From: Actinomycetota bacterium
GTDB taxonomy: Bacteria; Actinomycetota; Acidimicrobiia; Acidimicrobiales; JAJPHE01
NCBI GenBank assembly: GCA_021325435.1
Contig: JAJPHE010000070.1
Coordinates: 1-58,443, forward strand
Direction: 5' to 3'
Length of the DNA stretch: 58,443 nucleotides
In this document: piece after piece, positions 15,617-25,091 of the stretch
How the letters are laid out: the number at the start of each line of letters is the position of its first letter
How positions within the stretch are numbered: position 1 is the stretch's first letter
Program-made: the position numbers and the translations under genes
The notes under the pieces: model-generated
What the model was told of the DNA's origin: nothing
Database searches by the model: none
Seen by the model: the letters and a program-made list of their open reading frames with translations, nothing else

Positions 15617-16660
15617 GTGCGCCGCACCTTGCAAATAAGTCTGCTGATGGCCGGGGCGCTAGCTCCGGCCATTGGCGTTTTGGGGGCAAGCGGAGCCACG
15701 TCGAACACGGGCCTAGGGATCCGCCTCGGCGAGGTGCCCGCCAATCTTGCAAGCGACCCAAGAGCGCAGGAATACATCATCGACCACGTCGCCCCAGGCA
15801 CCACCATCAAGCGGCGCATAGTGGTTACAGACGACACCGACCAGAGCCTTCAGGTCGCCCTCTACACCGGACCGGCCAGGATTCAGAACGGACTGTTCGA
15901 TCCGCTTGCGCCCGGCGCGACCAGCGATCTCACCCGGTGGTCGTCGGTCGCCCCGAACCAGCTCAACCTGCAGGCACGGCAGGAGGCGCCCGCCGAGGTG
16001 ACAATCGCAGTCCCTTCCAACGCGGCGGACGGCGAGCGCTACGGCGTGGTGTGGGCTTCGCTGCCGCCGAGCGCCCCACCCGGAGGTGGCGTCGCCGTCG
16101 TCAACCGGGTCGGCGTTCGCATCTACCTGTCAGTGGGAAACGGGCCGGCTCCCCTCGTCGATTTCAAGATCGACTCGCTACAGGCCAGGCGGCTACCGAA
16201 TGGCCAGCCGGAGGTGTGGGCGCAGGTCCACAACACCGGCGGACGAGCGCTCGACATGACGGGCTCGTTGATCCTCCAGAACGGTCCCGGCGGCACTACA
16301 GCGGGTCCGTTCCCAGCCAAGCTCGGCACCACGTTAGGAATCGGTCAGACCGAGCCGGTGACCGTCCTGCTCGATCCCAAGCTGCCGGCCGGCCCCTGGG
16401 ACGCGGTCATCACTCTTCAGTCGGACGAGGTCTCCCACAAGGCCGAGGCCCGCATCGTCTTCCCGACCGCCCCGAACAGCGTGGCGAGACCGGTGACCGC
16501 CAAGTCGCTCGACAAACAGCGGGCCATCCTCCTGCCACTGGCCCTGGGCCTCCTGCTCCTCGTGATCCTCGGCGGGCTGTTCTGGTTCTTCTTCATCTGG
16601 CGCCGGCGCAAGGACGAAGACGAGGAGCAGCGTCAGGCCCGGATGGCAGCCCGGCGGTAG
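15617..16660 (+). CDS. DUF916/WxLIP-like membrane-anchored protein (cassette 2)
   Basis: A 347-residue protein from GTG 15617. A signal peptide (MRRTLQISLLMAGALAPAIG) is followed by two Ig-like extracellular units. The first has the DUF916 features GIRLGEVPAN, APGTTIKRRIVVTDDT and VPSNAADGERYGVVWA; the second resembles the DUF3324-like half. A C-terminal membrane helix (LLPLALGLLLLVILGGLFWF) and a basic/acidic tail WRRRKDEDEE follow. This is the complete two-domain layout of Firmicute WxL-interacting proteins, here in an actinobacterium. It probably anchors the secreted partner encoded just upstream. Confidence 0.8.
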   Translation: MRRTLQISLLMAGALAPAIGVLGASGATSNTGLGIRLGEVPANLASDPRAQEYIIDHVAPGTTIKRRIVVTDDTDQSLQVALYTGPARIQNGLFDPLAPGATSDLTRWSSVAPNQLNLQARQEAPAEVTIAVPSNAADGERYGVVWASLPPSAPPGGGVAVVNRVGVRIYLSVGNGPAPLVDFKIDSLQARRLPNGQPEVWAQVHNTGGRALDMTGSLILQNGPGGTTAGPFPAKLGTTLGIGQTEPVTVLLDPKLPAGPWDAVITLQSDEVSHKAEARIVFPTAPNSVARPVTAKSLDKQRAILLPLALGLLLLVILGGLFWFFFIWRRRKDEDEEQRQARMAARR

Positions 16661-16679
16661 AAGCGGCCCGGCCGACGGG

Positions 16680-17696
16680 CTACCGCTCGGCGTACCGGGC
16701 GACGAGCGCCGAGGCCGCCTCCACCACCGACATCCCCCGCCCGTCGCCGCTGGTGACCGGCTCGGGCCGTAGCTCCTCGCCCTCCAACGCCGAGACACAG
16801 GCAGCGGTCGAGGCAGTGAGGGCGTCGAGGTCGTAGCCGCCTTCGAGGAAGACCAGCCGCCGGCCCGCCGGCACCAGCGAGACCACCCGAGACGTGAGAT
16901 CGGCGAAGTCGCCGGCGGACAGGCGCAGGTCGGTGAGGGGGTCGGCCCGGTGGCCGTCGAATCCGGCCGAGATGATGAGCCAGCTGGGGGCGAAGGCCTC
17001 GGCCGCCGGGGTGAGCACCTGGTCGATGGCGGCCCGGTAGGCGTCGCCGGCGGTGCCCGGCGGCAGGGGGACGTTGAGGGTCGTGCCCGCGCCGGCGCCC
17101 TCCCCCGTCTCCGACATCCGCCCCGTCCCCGGATAGAGGGGGTGCTGGTGGAGGGAGACGTAGAAGACGCGGCCGTCGGAGTAGAAGGCGTCCTGGGTGC
17201 CGTTGCCGTGGTGGGCGTCCCAGTCGACGATCATCACCCGCTCCCCCCGGTCGGCCAGGGCGGCGGCGGCCACGGCCACGTTGTTGATCAGGCAGAAGCC
17301 CATGGCCTGGCCGGGGGTGGCGTGATGGCCGGGCGGGCGAACGGCGAGGAAGGCGGCGCCGGCCTCCCCGGCATCCAGCCGTTCGATGGCCGAGGGCCCC
17401 GATCCGGCGGCGAGCACAGCCGCGTCCCACGACTCACGGGAGGCTCCGGTGTCGGCGTCGATGCCGCCGCCTCCCGCCTCGCAGAACTCCTTGAGCCGGT
17501 CGAGGTAGGCGGCGGGGTGTACCCGCTCGAGCTCCTGTCGGGTGGCGGGCCGGGGGGCGAAGGCGACCATGGCGTCGCGGGCGGGCGAGCGGTCGACTCC
17601 GGCCAGCACGGCGGCCAGCCGGGCCGGGCTCTCGGGGTGGCCGGGGGCGGCCACGTGCTGCAGGTAGCGCTCGTGCGTACCCACCAGCACCGTCAT
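16680..17696 (-). CDS. Histone-deacetylase-family (AcuC/acetylpolyamine amidohydrolase-like) protein
   Basis: ATG 17696 gives a 338-residue zinc hydrolase. Catalytic features are RPPGHHATPG (His124/His125), the metal site VDWDAHHGNGTQ (Asp158, Asp160, His162), and ISAGFDGHRADPL (third ligand and loop). It removes acetyl groups from acetyl-lysine or acetylpolyamines in the cytosol; the actual substrate is not determinable. The frame extends upstream without a recognisable domain, so the conserved start MTVLVGTHERYLQH was chosen. It is convergent with the WxLIP-like gene, and the stop codons form part of an imperfect hairpin (CGGTAG 16655-16660 / CTACCG 16680-16685). Confidence 0.9.
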   Translation of the reverse strand: MTVLVGTHERYLQHVAAPGHPESPARLAAVLAGVDRSPARDAMVAFAPRPATRQELERVHPAAYLDRLKEFCEAGGGGIDADTGASRESWDAAVLAAGSGPSAIERLDAGEAGAAFLAVRPPGHHATPGQAMGFCLINNVAVAAAALADRGERVMIVDWDAHHGNGTQDAFYSDGRVFYVSLHQHPLYPGTGRMSETGEGAGAGTTLNVPLPPGTAGDAYRAAIDQVLTPAAEAFAPSWLIISAGFDGHRADPLTDLRLSAGDFADLTSRVVSLVPAGRRLVFLEGGYDLDALTASTAACVSALEGEELRPEPVTSGDGRGMSVVEAASALVARYAER

Positions 17697-17735
17697 GAGC
17701 AGCCAGGGTAGTGACCTATAGCCTCGGCGCCCGAC

Positions 17736-18461
17736 GTGAGCGCCACCAGGTTGCAGGTGATCCGCCGGGGGGATCAGCGTGCCCGCACCGGGCCGTGGCG
17801 GGGCGACAACCGCGTCGCCTACCTGGCGCCGGCACCCGACACCATGCCCCTGTCCCCCGAGTTCGTCCGACTGTGCATGGACCGCCTCGGCGAGCAGGGA
17901 TACGAGCGGGTGGTCACCTCGGCCCTGTCTCCCGGCGAGCAACCGGGTTTTCTCGACGCCGGGTTCGGCGTGGAGCAGCGGCTCCACCTGCTGGCCCACG
18001 ACGTCTCCGACATCCCCGAGGCCACCGTGGACAGCGACACCCGGATCCGCCGGCCCCGGTCCGCCGAGCGGGCGATCGTCATCGAGCTCGACGGACGGGT
18101 GTTCGACTCGTTCTGGCGCCTTGACGAAAGCGGCCTCGACGAGGCGCTGCGGGCCACCCCCCGGGCCCGCTTCCGGGTGGCGGTCGAGGCCCCCGGGCGG
18201 GTCGTCGGCTACGCCATCACCGGCCGGGCCGGACGGCGGGGCTACCTGCAGCGCCTGGCGGTGGACGCCGACCGCCAGGGCCGGGGGTTGGGCCGGGCCC
18301 TGGTAGTGGACGGTCTCCGCTGGCTCGAGCGCTGGCAGGTGGACCGGGCCCTGGTGAACACCCAGGTCGGCAACGAGCGGGCGCTCCGCCTCTACCAGGA
18401 CCTCGGCTTCCGGCCCGAACCGGTGGGCCTGTCGGTGCTCAGCATCGACCTTCCCCGGTGA
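17736..18461 (+). CDS. GNAT family N-acetyltransferase
   Basis: A 241-residue protein from GTG 17736, divergent from the deacetylase gene with only 39 bp between starts. The C-terminal half holds the acetyl-CoA site RLAVDADRQGRGLGRALV and the strand/helix ending VNTQVGNERALRLYQDLGF, both typical of GNATs. The N-terminal half is a degenerate GNAT-like repeat. Its stop overlaps the start of the following gene (GTGA). The substrate is unknown. Pairing with a deacetylase suggests a reversible acetylation couple, but that is only inferred from adjacency. Confidence 0.85.
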   Translation: MSATRLQVIRRGDQRARTGPWRGDNRVAYLAPAPDTMPLSPEFVRLCMDRLGEQGYERVVTSALSPGEQPGFLDAGFGVEQRLHLLAHDVSDIPEATVDSDTRIRRPRSAERAIVIELDGRVFDSFWRLDESGLDEALRATPRARFRVAVEAPGRVVGYAITGRAGRRGYLQRLAVDADRQGRGLGRALVVDGLRWLERWQVDRALVNTQVGNERALRLYQDLGFRPEPVGLSVLSIDLPR

Positions 18462-20470
18462 GGGGGCGGCTCCACCGACTCGCCGGCGCCGCGGGGCTCG
18501 CCCTCGCCGCCGCCCTGGCGGCGTCGGCCCCGGCCGTGGCCGTCGCCGGCCCCTCCCCCACCCTGGCCCTGACCGACGGCTCGGCCCCGGTCGAGCACTT
18601 GAGCCTGGTCTCGCAGACGCCGTGGGCCGGCCCCGGTGGCGTGTTCTCCTTTCGGGTGACGGCGGCCGGCTCGCTGCGCCCGTCCGAGCTGCGCCTGTAC
18701 GTCACCGTCTACCCCCGGCTGCGCAGCCGCTCCGCCTTCGGCCAGTCGCTGGCCAACCGGTCGAGCGGCTACCCGCTTTGGGTGGACACCTACGACCTCG
18801 GCAGCGAGCACCCGGACAAGGGGGGCGCCTACCAGGTGTGCATCCCGGTGGGCACCCCGTCGCTGGCCTGTCCGCCCGACATCGGCGTCCTGAAGCTCAA
18901 CGAGGGGTCGGACGCCGGCGTCTACCCGGTCGACGTCAGCCTGCGCCAGATCGGCACCGGCGTCCTCCTCGACCGGTTCACCACCCACCTGATCGACGCC
19001 GGCCCGGGCCCGGCCGCCCAGAAGCTGTCCTTCGCCTGGATCCTGCCCCTGTCCGCCCCCTCCGCCCTGGCGCCCGACGGCAGCCGCCGTCTGACCGGCC
19101 CGGACCTGGCCTCGCTGGCGACGATGACCGCCGCCCTGGCCGACCGGTCGAACATCCCGGTCACCCTCGCCCCCGACCCGGCGACCCTGGCCGCGCTGGC
19201 CGCCGACCCCGAGCCGGCGGCCAAGGCGGCCCTGGCCCAGCTGCGGGCCCAGCTCCCCGGGATGCAGGTGATGCCCCGGCCGTTCGCCCCCGCCTCGGCC
19301 TACGACCTGGTCTCGGCCAACCTCGGGCCCGAGCTCACCCGCCAGATCAACCGGGGAGCCGACATCGAGCACTCCGTGCTGGGCCTGCCGCCGCTGCTGA
19401 GCACGTGGCTGGTCAACGGGCCGATCGACAAGTCGTCGGTGGCCAGCCTGGTGGGGGACGGGGTCCTGCGCCTGGTCGTCCCCAACGACCAGCTCTCGCC
19501 CATCTACCAATCCCTCACCCCCGACCAGCCCTTCGCCCTCGACTACGGCTCCGGCCGGGTGCCGGCCGTGGTCGTCGACAGCGGGCTGGCCTCGCATTTC
19601 TCCGGGTCGAGCGACACCGTCCTGGCCGCCCACCAGCTGCTGGCCGACCTCTCCCAGATCTACTTCGAGCTGCCCGGCGCCACCCGGGGGGTCGTCACCG
19701 TCACCCCCCGGTCGTGGCGGCCGGACCGCCAGTTCCTCGGCATCGTCTCCCACGCCCTGGCCACCAGCCCCCTCATCCAGCCCACGACCGTGGACGGCCT
19801 GTTCGCCACGGTCAGGCCGACCAGCCGCCGACGCCAGCCGGCGGTGGTGTCCCGGAACCGCCCGTCGCTGCCGGCCGGCCGGGTCCGCAACGACCTCCGC
19901 CGTCAGCAGGCGTTCGCCACCGCCCTGGCCCAGCCGGTCGGGGCGGTGGCGACCATGGGGGACCTGGTCCTGGAGTCGGAGGCCGACGGCCTGTCCGCCC
20001 GGCAGCGGGCCGGGTTCCTGAGCGGCGCCGAGCAGCTGCTGTCCACCGAGGCCAGACAGGTGCAGGTCCCCCGGGCCCGCTCGCTGACCCTGACGGCGCG
20101 GGACTCGGTGATCCCGATCACCCTGCAGTCCCAGCTGCCGGTGCCGGTGCGGGTGACCGTCCGGTTCAGCAGCGACGGGCTGGAGTTCACCGCCGGCAAG
20201 GTGCGGGACATCGACCGGCTGGTCAACCAGCACACCATCCGGCTGCCGGTGCGGGCCCGGTCGTCGGGCTCGTTCCCCCTCCGGGTGCAGGTCTTCACCC
20301 CCGACGGGTCGCTCCTCCTCGCCGAGAGCCGCTTCGAGATCCACTCGACCGCCATCTCGGGGGTCGGCATCGTGCTGTCCGGCGGCGCCGGCCTCTTCCT
20401 CGCCGTCTGGTGGGGTCGGGCGCTGTGGGTCGGCCGCCGCAGCCGCAACCCCCGGCTGGTTCCGGAGTGA
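18458..20470 (+). CDS. Exported DUF6049-like membrane protein (Rv3909-type)
   Basis: A 670-residue protein with a signal peptide (LHRLAGAAGLALAAALAAS), a large extracellular part and a C-terminal membrane helix (about 625-652) followed by basic residues WVGRRSRNPR. Its position directly before murJ matches Rv3909 in mycobacteria, where a conserved exported protein of unknown function precedes the MurJ homologue. It starts GTGA inside the acetyltransferase stop, and its own stop overlaps the murJ GTG. A role in cell-envelope assembly alongside MurJ is inferred from context only. Confidence 0.82.
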   Translation: MRGRLHRLAGAAGLALAAALAASAPAVAVAGPSPTLALTDGSAPVEHLSLVSQTPWAGPGGVFSFRVTAAGSLRPSELRLYVTVYPRLRSRSAFGQSLANRSSGYPLWVDTYDLGSEHPDKGGAYQVCIPVGTPSLACPPDIGVLKLNEGSDAGVYPVDVSLRQIGTGVLLDRFTTHLIDAGPGPAAQKLSFAWILPLSAPSALAPDGSRRLTGPDLASLATMTAALADRSNIPVTLAPDPATLAALAADPEPAAKAALAQLRAQLPGMQVMPRPFAPASAYDLVSANLGPELTRQINRGADIEHSVLGLPPLLSTWLVNGPIDKSSVASLVGDGVLRLVVPNDQLSPIYQSLTPDQPFALDYGSGRVPAVVVDSGLASHFSGSSDTVLAAHQLLADLSQIYFELPGATRGVVTVTPRSWRPDRQFLGIVSHALATSPLIQPTTVDGLFATVRPTSRRRQPAVVSRNRPSLPAGRVRNDLRRQQAFATALAQPVGAVATMGDLVLESEADGLSARQRAGFLSGAEQLLSTEARQVQVPRARSLTLTARDSVIPITLQSQLPVPVRVTVRFSSDGLEFTAGKVRDIDRLVNQHTIRLPVRARSSGSFPLRVQVFTPDGSLLLAESRFEIHSTAISGVGIVLSGGAGLFLAVWWGRALWVGRRSRNPRLVPE

Positions 20471-22080
20471 GGCGACCGCCCGGTCCCCCCTCCGGGGCGC
20501 CCGACCCCCAGCCCTCGACGGGGGCGACCCAGCGGCCGGTCCTCACCATGGCGGCCGGCACCGCCCTGTCGCGGCTCACCGGGTTCGCCCGGCTCGTCGC
20601 CCTGGCCTACGCCCTCGGCTCCACCCGGCTGGCCGACGCCTACAACCTGGCCAACACCACCCCGAACATGGTCTACGACCTGGTCCTCGGGGGCGTGCTG
20701 TCGGCCACCCTCATACCGGTGTTCGTGGACCGGCTGGCCACCCGGTCCGAGGAGGAGGCGTGGGAGGCCATCTCGGCGGTCTCCAGCCTGGTGGCGGTGG
20801 TGCTGGTCGGGGCCACGGCGGTGTTCGAGGCGCTCGCCCCCCTCCTCATCCACCTCTACACGGTGGGCAACCGGGGCGGGCCGGCCGAGGCGCACGCCGC
20901 CACCGAGCTCCTGCGGGTGTTCGCCCCCCAGCTTCTGCTGTACGGCGGCATCTTCCTCACCACCGCCCTGCTGAACACCAGGCGCCGGTTCGGAGCCCCG
21001 ATGTTCTCCCCGGTCGCCAACAACATCCTGGTCATCGCGGTACTGGTCGCCGTCCCCCACCTGGCCCGGGGGCTGTCGGTGACCACCATCGACGCCCACC
21101 CGGGGGTGTTCTGGCTCCTCGCCGGCGGCACGACCGTCGGGGTCGCCGCCCAGCTGGTCGCCCAGCTGCCCTCGATGCGGGGCGCCGGGCTGCGGTTGCG
21201 GTGGCGCTGGGACCCGGGCCACGAGGCGGTGGCCACCATCGTGCGCCTGTCGGGGTGGACCTTCGGGTTCGTCGCCGCCAACCAGATCGCCCTGTGGGTG
21301 GTGCTGGCCCTGGCCAACGGGCGGTCGGGGGACGCCTCCGCCTACATCTACGCCTGGACCTTCTTTCAGCTGCCGTTCGGGGTGGTGGCGGTGTCGGTGA
21401 TGAGCGCCATCCAGCCCGACATGGCCGAGGCGTGGGCCCTGGGCGACGTCGAGCGGTTCCGGCGGCGGCTGGCGGGGGGCCTCCGGTCGACCTCGGCCGT
21501 GATCGTGCCCGCCGCCGTGGGCTACATCATCCTGGCCCACCCCATCGTCGGCCTCCTCCTCCAGCACGGCCGGATGGGGGCGTCGGGGGCGCTCACCACC
21601 GCCCGCATCCTCGCCCTGCTGTCGTTCGGCCTGCCCGGCTTCTGCGCCTACCTGCTCCTGATGCGGGCCTACCAGGCCATGCAGGACACCCGCACCGCCT
21701 TCTTCCTCTACCTGGTGGAGAACGGGGTCAACGTGGTCCTGGCCTTCGCCCTCTACCCGGTGATGGGGGTGCGGGGCCTGGCCGTCGCCCTGGCCGCCGC
21801 CTACACGGTGGCGACCGTCGTGGCCGCCGTGGACCTGCGCCGCCGGCTCTCCGGCCTGGAGGGGGCGACCCTGGTGCGCTACCTGGGGAGGATCTCGGCC
21901 GCCGCCGCCGCCATGGCCGTGGCCGTGGCCCTGGCCGCCGCCGCCACCGGCTCCGGAGATGACAGCCACCGACTTTCTCAAGTCCTGGCCGGAACGGCCG
22001 TTGGATTACTCGTCTACTTCGGAGTCGCCGGGCTGCTCGCCACCGCAGCCCGCCGGCGCAACGGAAGAGGGGGTGGCTGA
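20467..22080 (+). CDS. murJ: Lipid II flippase MurJ (MviN family)
   Basis: A 537-residue polytopic membrane protein of the MOP superfamily. GTG 20467 overlaps the preceding stop. A short Pro-rich cytoplasmic N-terminus precedes the first helix region AAGTALSRLTGFARLVALAY. Family signatures include DAYNLANTTPNMVYDLVLGG and the later LLMRAYQAMQDTRTAFFLY. About 14 helices fit the composition. It flips lipid II for peptidoglycan synthesis. The mycobacterial MurJ carries a long C-terminal pseudokinase part; this one ends shortly after the last helix with a basic tail. It runs directly into the small membrane gene at 22081. Confidence 0.95.
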   Translation: MRRPPGPPSGAPDPQPSTGATQRPVLTMAAGTALSRLTGFARLVALAYALGSTRLADAYNLANTTPNMVYDLVLGGVLSATLIPVFVDRLATRSEEEAWEAISAVSSLVAVVLVGATAVFEALAPLLIHLYTVGNRGGPAEAHAATELLRVFAPQLLLYGGIFLTTALLNTRRRFGAPMFSPVANNILVIAVLVAVPHLARGLSVTTIDAHPGVFWLLAGGTTVGVAAQLVAQLPSMRGAGLRLRWRWDPGHEAVATIVRLSGWTFGFVAANQIALWVVLALANGRSGDASAYIYAWTFFQLPFGVVAVSVMSAIQPDMAEAWALGDVERFRRRLAGGLRSTSAVIVPAAVGYIILAHPIVGLLLQHGRMGASGALTTARILALLSFGLPGFCAYLLLMRAYQAMQDTRTAFFLYLVENGVNVVLAFALYPVMGVRGLAVALAAAYTVATVVAAVDLRRRLSGLEGATLVRYLGRISAAAAAMAVAVALAAAATGSGDDSHRLSQVLAGTAVGLLVYFGVAGLLATAARRRNGRGGG

Positions 22081-22434
22081 GTGGTCACGAGCTGGCTGTT
22101 GAAGATCGTGCTGGTGACGGTCCTGTTCTTCTTCGTTGCCATCGAGGGGCTGTCTCCGATCATCGTCAAGATGCAGCTGTCGGGCTACGCCCAGGACGCG
22201 GCGGACGCCGGCACCCAGGCCCTCATCAACGGGGACGCCAGCTCGGCCAAGGCGGCGGCCCAGCAGTCGGCCGACATGCACGCCGGGGTGACGTCGTCGG
22301 TTACCGTCAGCGACGATTCGCGGACCGTCACGGTAACCATGGAGAAGAAGGCGAAGTCGTACTTCTCCGATTGGTCGGCCCTTCGGTCCTGGTACGACGT
22401 GAAGGTGACCGAGACCGCCAACAGGGGCCAGTAA
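22081..22434 (+). CDS. Small TadE-like single-pass membrane protein
   Basis: A 117-residue protein starting at GTG 22081, immediately after the murJ stop. The N-terminal helix (LLKIVLVTVLFFFVAIEGLS) is followed by an extracellular helix-strand region with AQDAADAGTQALINGDASSA. This resembles the pseudopilin/TadE-type arrangement of a membrane stem and a small outside domain. The assignment is weak. Tight spacing with murJ and degV suggests cotranscription. No function is assigned. Confidence 0.65.
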   Translation: MVTSWLLKIVLVTVLFFFVAIEGLSPIIVKMQLSGYAQDAADAGTQALINGDASSAKAAAQQSADMHAGVTSSVTVSDDSRTVTVTMEKKAKSYFSDWSALRSWYDVKVTETANRGQ

Positions 22435-22481
22435 CCCCGGGAGCCCTGCCCGGCCCCGGGGGCCGAAAGGGAGGGGGCCGC

Positions 22482-23318
22482 ATGGCCGGAATCCGGGTAG
22501 TCACCGACAGCGCCTGCGACCTCCCCGACGACCTGGTCCGCGAGCTCGGCATCGACATCGTCCCCCTCACCATCCGCTTCGGCGACGAGGAGCTGGTCGA
22601 CCGGCGCGACCTGACCCCCACCGAGTTCTGGGAGCGGTGCCGATCCGGCGCCCTGCCCGAGACGGCGGCCCCGTCCCCCGGCGCCTTCCAGGAGGCCTAC
22701 GAGCGGGCGGCGTCCGAGGGCGCCCCCGGGGTGGTGGTCGTCACCCTGTCCTCCGCCCTGTCGGCCACCTGGCAGGCGGCCCGCACCGCCGCCGACGCCG
22801 TGGCCGGGCGCATCCCGGTGCGGGTCATCGACTCCCAGGCCCTCACCGTGGCCCAGGGCCTCATCGTGCTCTCCGCCGCCCGGGCCGCGGCGGCCGGCAA
22901 GGCCCTCGACGACGTGGCCGGAGCGGTGGAGGACCTGGTCCCCCGCACCCGGCTGTACGGCACCCTCGACACCCTCGACTACCTGCGTCGGGGTGGGCGG
23001 GTCGGGGGGGCCCAGGCCTTCTTCGGCACCATGCTGTCGATCAAGCCGATCGTGCAGATCGTCCACGGCAAGGTGGAGGCCGAGTCGCGCCAGCGCACCC
23101 GGAGCCGGGCCTTGCGCTACCTGGTCGACAAGGTCCGCGAGGCCGGCGAGATCGAGCATCTGGCCGTGCTCAACGCGGCCGCCCCCGACATCGAGACGTT
23201 CCTCGACATGGTCGGCGAGGTCTACCCCCGCGACCGGATCGTGGTGGGAGACGTGGGGCCGGTCATCGGCACCCACACCGGGCCCGGCACCGTCGGGGTC
23301 ACCTTCTTCGTTCCCTAG
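22482..23318 (+). CDS. DegV family fatty-acid-binding protein
   Basis: A 278-residue protein from ATG 22482 with AAGGGAGGGG upstream. DegV hallmarks are VVTDSACDLPDDL at the N-terminus, the fatty-acid carboxylate-binding SQPSPGAF-like segment (here AAPSPGAFQEAYE), TLSSALSATWQAAR, and the C-terminal IGTHTGPGTVGVTFF. It binds fatty acids in the cytosol, as FakB does with a FakA kinase. No fakA is present here. The 3' end overlaps the convergent small membrane gene by 20 bp. Confidence 0.92.
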   Translation: MAGIRVVTDSACDLPDDLVRELGIDIVPLTIRFGDEELVDRRDLTPTEFWERCRSGALPETAAPSPGAFQEAYERAASEGAPGVVVVTLSSALSATWQAARTAADAVAGRIPVRVIDSQALTVAQGLIVLSAARAAAAGKALDDVAGAVEDLVPRTRLYGTLDTLDYLRRGGRVGGAQAFFGTMLSIKPIVQIVHGKVEAESRQRTRSRALRYLVDKVREAGEIEHLAVLNAAAPDIETFLDMVGEVYPRDRIVVGDVGPVIGTHTGPGTVGVTFFVP

Positions 23319-23667
23319 CCGACCGGGCCGACCGCTCCGCCGCCCATTCGGCCGTGCCCGCCCAGCCCCCCACCGCCAGCCCGGCCACCCCCACCGCGGC
23401 CCACTGGGCGCCGGACGCGTACGACAGGTGGTGCCCGGTCGAGATCCACAGCGACCAGGCCGCGCCGACGGCGGCGGCCGCCGCCGCCACCCCCATGGCC
23501 CACGCCGGGGGCCGGCGCCCCACCCACACCAGGACCTCGGCCACCACCACCCCGTAGAGGGCCCCGGCACCCAGGGGAACCAGCCCGCCCAGGGTGTACT
23601 CGCCGAGGATCGCCCCGCCGAGAGCGGCGACGGCCAGCGCCGCCGCCACGGCGAAGAGGGTGCGCAT
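23299..23667 (-). CDS. Small hypothetical membrane protein (four helices)
   Basis: A 122-residue Ala/Gly-rich protein with about four hydrophobic segments (LFAVAAALAVAALGGAILGE; LVPLGAGALYGVVVAEVLVW; WAMGVAAAAAAVGAAWSLWI; WAAVGVAGLAVGGWAG) and a basic C-terminus. It overlaps the end of degV by 20 bp on the opposite strand. No family is recognised. High Ala content means frame composition alone is weak support, but the periodic membrane pattern and basic ends favour a real gene. Confidence 0.6.
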   Translation of the reverse strand: MRTLFAVAAALAVAALGGAILGEYTLGGLVPLGAGALYGVVVAEVLVWVGRRPPAWAMGVAAAAAAVGAAWSLWISTGHHLSYASGAQWAAVGVAGLAVGGWAGTAEWAAERSARSARERRR

Positions 23668-23696
23668 AGCGCTTTCGAGGGTATCGTCCGGCCGTA

Positions 23697-24029
23697 ATGG
23701 AGCGACTCACCTCCTCTTCCGACGCGGCCTCGCAGGCGGACTGGCCCGCCAAGGCGGCCGACACCATCGACGCGGTGGTCACCACCGTGCGCGACCGGAC
23801 CGTCGGCCCCCTCACCACCGTGGCCAAGGCCCTCGTCTACGGCATCGTCGTCGGCATCGTCGGCACCGCCGTCGCCATCCTCGGCGCCGTCGGCGCCGTG
23901 CGGGTGTCGAACATCTACGCCATGCCCGACTGGGCCAGCGAGCTGACGGTCGGCGGAATCTTCTCCCTCGGCGGCCTGTTCCTGCTCTCGCGGGCCTGGA
24001 AGGCCAGGCGCGCCGCCAGAAGAGGGTGA
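23697..24029 (+). CDS. Small hypothetical membrane protein upstream of trxB
   Basis: A 110-residue protein from ATG 23697. A soluble amphipathic N-terminus ([20 protein letters not shown]) is followed by two membrane helices ([20 protein letters not shown] and [20 protein letters not shown]) and a basic tail. It ends 4 bp before the trxB start and is probably cotranscribed with it. A similar small two-helix protein precedes trxB in several actinobacteria, as far as I recall. The function is unknown. Confidence 0.75.
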   Translation: MERLTSSSDAASQADWPAKAADTIDAVVTTVRDRTVGPLTTVAKALVYGIVVGIVGTAVAILGAVGAVRVSNIYAMPDWASELTVGGIFSLGGLFLLSRAWKARRAARRG

Positions 24030-24033
24030 CGGA

Positions 24034-24993
24034 TTGCCCCAAGCACACGAAGTGGTCATCGTCGGGTCGGGCCCGGCCGGCCTGACCGCCGCCATCTACA
24101 CCGCCCGGGCCAACCTCGCTCCCCTCGTCGTCGAAGGTGAGCCGTCCTCCACCAGCGACCAGCCCGGCGGCCAGCTGATGCTGACCACCGAGGTGGAGAA
24201 CTATCCCGGGTTCATCGACGGGATCATGGGACCGGAGCTGATGACCAGCTTCCGGGCCCAGGCCGCCCGGTTCGGCGCCATCCTCAAGACCGAGAAGGCC
24301 ACCAAGGTCGATCTCAGCTCCCGACCGTTCGGCGTGTGGGTCGGGGACCCGACCGCCCCGGAGCCGACCTACACCGCCGGGGCGCTGATCATCGCCACCG
24401 GCGCCCGCTCGCTGATGCTCGGCGTGCCCGGCGAGGACAAGCTGCTCGGCCACGGCCTGTCCACCTGCGCCACCTGTGACGGCTTCTTCTTCCGGGGACA
24501 CGAGATCGCCGTGGTCGGCGGGGGCGACTCGGCCGTCGAGGAGGCCACGTTCCTCACCAAGTTCGCCGACAAGGTGACGATCGTCCACCGGCGCAAGGAG
24601 CTGCGGGCGTCGAAGATCATGCAGGACCGGGCGTTCAAGAACCCCAAGATCAGCTTCTTGTGGGACACGGTGGTCACCGAGGTGCTGGGGGACAACTCCC
24701 TGTCGGGGGTGCGGGTCCGCAACGTGGTCACCAACGAGGAGAGCGAGCTCGGCGTCACCGGCCTGTTCGTGGCCATCGGCCACGCCCCCAACACCGCCCT
24801 GTTCGCCGGGCAGCTGGAGATGGACGAGAACGGCTACCTGATCACCCACGACGGGACGAACACCAACGTCGAAGGGGTGTTCGCCTGCGGCGACGTGCAG
24901 GACCACGTCTACCGCCAGGCCATCACCGCCGCCGGGTCGGGCTGCATGGCCGCCATCGACGCCGAGCGGTGGCTGGAGGCCCAGCAGGCCTGA
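24034..24993 (+). CDS. trxB: Thioredoxin reductase
   Basis: A 319-residue flavoenzyme. The TTG at 24034 gives the conserved N-terminus [18 protein letters not shown] (FAD site). The redox-active disulfide is CATCDG (Cys145/Cys148). NADPH binding is by [14 protein letters not shown], and the C-terminal FAD motif is [15 protein letters not shown]. It transfers electrons from NADPH to TrxA, encoded 98 bp downstream. A small hairpin (GCCCGGA 25011-25017 / TCCGGGC 25022-25028) lies between the two genes and may attenuate or stabilise the transcript. Confidence 0.97.
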   Translation: MPQAHEVVIVGSGPAGLTAAIYTARANLAPLVVEGEPSSTSDQPGGQLMLTTEVENYPGFIDGIMGPELMTSFRAQAARFGAILKTEKATKVDLSSRPFGVWVGDPTAPEPTYTAGALIIATGARSLMLGVPGEDKLLGHGLSTCATCDGFFFRGHEIAVVGGGDSAVEEATFLTKFADKVTIVHRRKELRASKIMQDRAFKNPKISFLWDTVVTEVLGDNSLSGVRVRNVVTNEESELGVTGLFVAIGHAPNTALFAGQLEMDENGYLITHDGTNTNVEGVFACGDVQDHVYRQAITAAGSGCMAAIDAERWLEAQQA

Positions 24994-25010
24994 GAACCGG
25001 CCCGCCGCCA

Positions 25011-25028
25011 GCCCGGAATTCTCCGGGC
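25011..25028 (+). terminator. Weak hairpin between trxB and trxA
   Basis: A 7-bp perfect stem with loop ATTC, followed by a C-rich rather than T-rich tail. It may be an attenuator or processing site rather than a true terminator. A TACCAT box at 25059-25064 downstream could be a trxA -10. Confidence 0.3.
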
Positions 25029-25091
25029 CCCCCGTCTGTTGGGCAGCGCACGGATGGGTACCATCCCCCCGGGAACGGAAAGGACGACGGC

